Positions 63,537-64,000 of a DNA stretch of 64,000 bases are shown here, piece by piece; position 1 is the stretch's first letter; the number at the start of each line of letters is the position of its first letter. Location of the stretch: assembly GCA_947476695.1 (NCBI GenBank), contig CANJRD010000003.1, forward strand, positions 248,001 to 312,000, given 5' to 3'. The notes beneath the pieces are model-generated. The model was not told the origin of the DNA, ran no database searches, and worked only from the letters and a program-made list of their open reading frames with translations. Source of the DNA: Rhodospirillaceae bacterium (GTDB taxonomy: Bacteria > Pseudomonadota > Alphaproteobacteria > Rhodospirillales > Rhodospirillaceae). Made by a program: the position numbers and the translations under genes.

Positions 63537-64000
63537 ATGTGCTCCGCACCGCTCGCGGGAGAGGTCCCAGCCCTCCCACCCCGCTTCCAGGCCCCCGCCG
63601 GCCTGCGCTGGGGCACCATTGAGAGCCACGGCGCCCACCTCCGTTGGGCCAGCCTGCCCAGCACGGGTGAGATGCGCGCCGCCTGCGTTCTGGTGGGCGG
63701 CTTTGCCGAATTCGCCGAGAAGTATTTTGAGACCATGTCCGACCTGGCGGCGGCGGGGCTCGCGGTCTGGTTCCTCGACTGGCGCGGTCAGGGCGGCTCG
63801 GAGCGGGCAGCCGATCATCCGGCCCGGGCCAGCGCGCGCGACTTCGACCGTGACGCGGACGACCTGATGGGCTTCGCTACCAAGGTGTTGCCGCCGACGA
63901 AGCCGCGCATTCTCGTGGCTCATTCGATGGGCGGCAGCATCGGACTGCTCGCGCTGTCCAGGACCGCGGCGTTGTTCGACGTCGCCGTCCTCAGCGCGCC
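63537..64000 (+). CDS. Alpha/beta hydrolase, lysophospholipase-like, 3' part missing
   Basis: The first 154 residues, running off the right edge. CVLVGGFAEFAEKYFETMSDLAAAGLAVWFLDWRGQGGSER is the lysophospholipase L2-type (PldB) start and AHSMGGSIGLLAL the nucleophile elbow. Asp and His of the triad would be beyond the window. Probably a lipase/monoacylglycerol-type esterase. Confidence 0.85.
   Translation, partial: MCSAPLAGEVPALPPRFQAPAGLRWGTIESHGAHLRWASLPSTGEMRAACVLVGGFAEFAEKYFETMSDLAAAGLAVWFLDWRGQGGSERAADHPARASARDFDRDADDLMGFATKVLPPTKPRILVAHSMGGSIGLLALSRTAALFDVAVLSA

Overview
The window reads as chromosomal DNA of a GC-rich alphaproteobacterium. Pointers are a gapR (DUF2312) gene, a COQ9-type ubiquinone protein, the three-piece pntAA/pntAB/pntB transhydrogenase, DUF1244, a zinc-less bL36, two families of GC-rich palindromic repeats, and an exact GGAAC-N16-CGTT motif, the general-stress sigma (EcfG) promoter type of this class. 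I cannot place it in an order. I saw no tRNA, rRNA, CRISPR, prophage or insertion sequence.

Layout. 1-3.2 kb: end of a CoA-transferase, a SugE/Gdx-type small exporter, COQ9 with peptide deformylase, rpsU and a GNAT enzyme. 3.2-13.4 kb: a nucleotidyltransferase-like protein, an exported M1 aminopeptidase, a diheme cytochrome c, the pnt operon, a DUF3108 protein and an ABC1 kinase. 13.5-22.6 kb: oligoendopeptidase, acyl-CoA ligase, a GAF/HisKA_2 histidine kinase, gapR, DUF1244, N-formylglutamate amidohydrolase, a DMT exporter and pyruvate kinase. 22.7-25.6 kb: the first DUF1800-DUF1501 pair. 25.7-38.6 kb: bL36, hydrolases, a DEAD-box helicase, VOC and SnoaL-like proteins, an EF-G-like GTPase, Kup, a TAXI-type lipoprotein and cardiolipin synthase. 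38.8-44.8 kb: CsbD, a divergent DUF1302/DUF1329 pair, and an ECF sigma/anti-sigma operon facing away from a secreted protein. 44.8-52.3 kb: cytochrome b561, an unusual cytochrome c, a decaheme MtrA/PioA-type cytochrome, an MtrB/PioB-type barrel, and a second DUF1800-DUF1501 pair. 52.4-64 kb: quinone oxidoreductase, an HTH protein, dienelactone hydrolase, a Tat cupin protein, a peptide-binding protein, a flavin monooxygenase, an M13 peptidase, an MHS transporter and the start of a lysophospholipase-like hydrolase.

The most notable locus is 44.8-52.3 kb. It encodes a porin-cytochrome conduit of the kind that moves electrons across the outer membrane, with a cytochrome carrying a CX3CH site and a DUF1800-DUF1501 pair in what looks like one transcription unit. 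A paralogous DUF1800-DUF1501 pair lies 27 kb upstream. Just before the conduit, two back-to-back GGAAT-N17-CGTC motifs face the ECF sigma operon and the secreted-protein gene, suggesting an autoregulated cell-envelope regulon with that protein as a target.

Smaller points: rpsU appears to start at CTG and the M1 aminopeptidase at ATT; two abutting DnaA boxes and a (GC)7 tract lie upstream of gapR; and several clean palindromes sit in promoter regions. All functions are read from sequence motifs without database searches.
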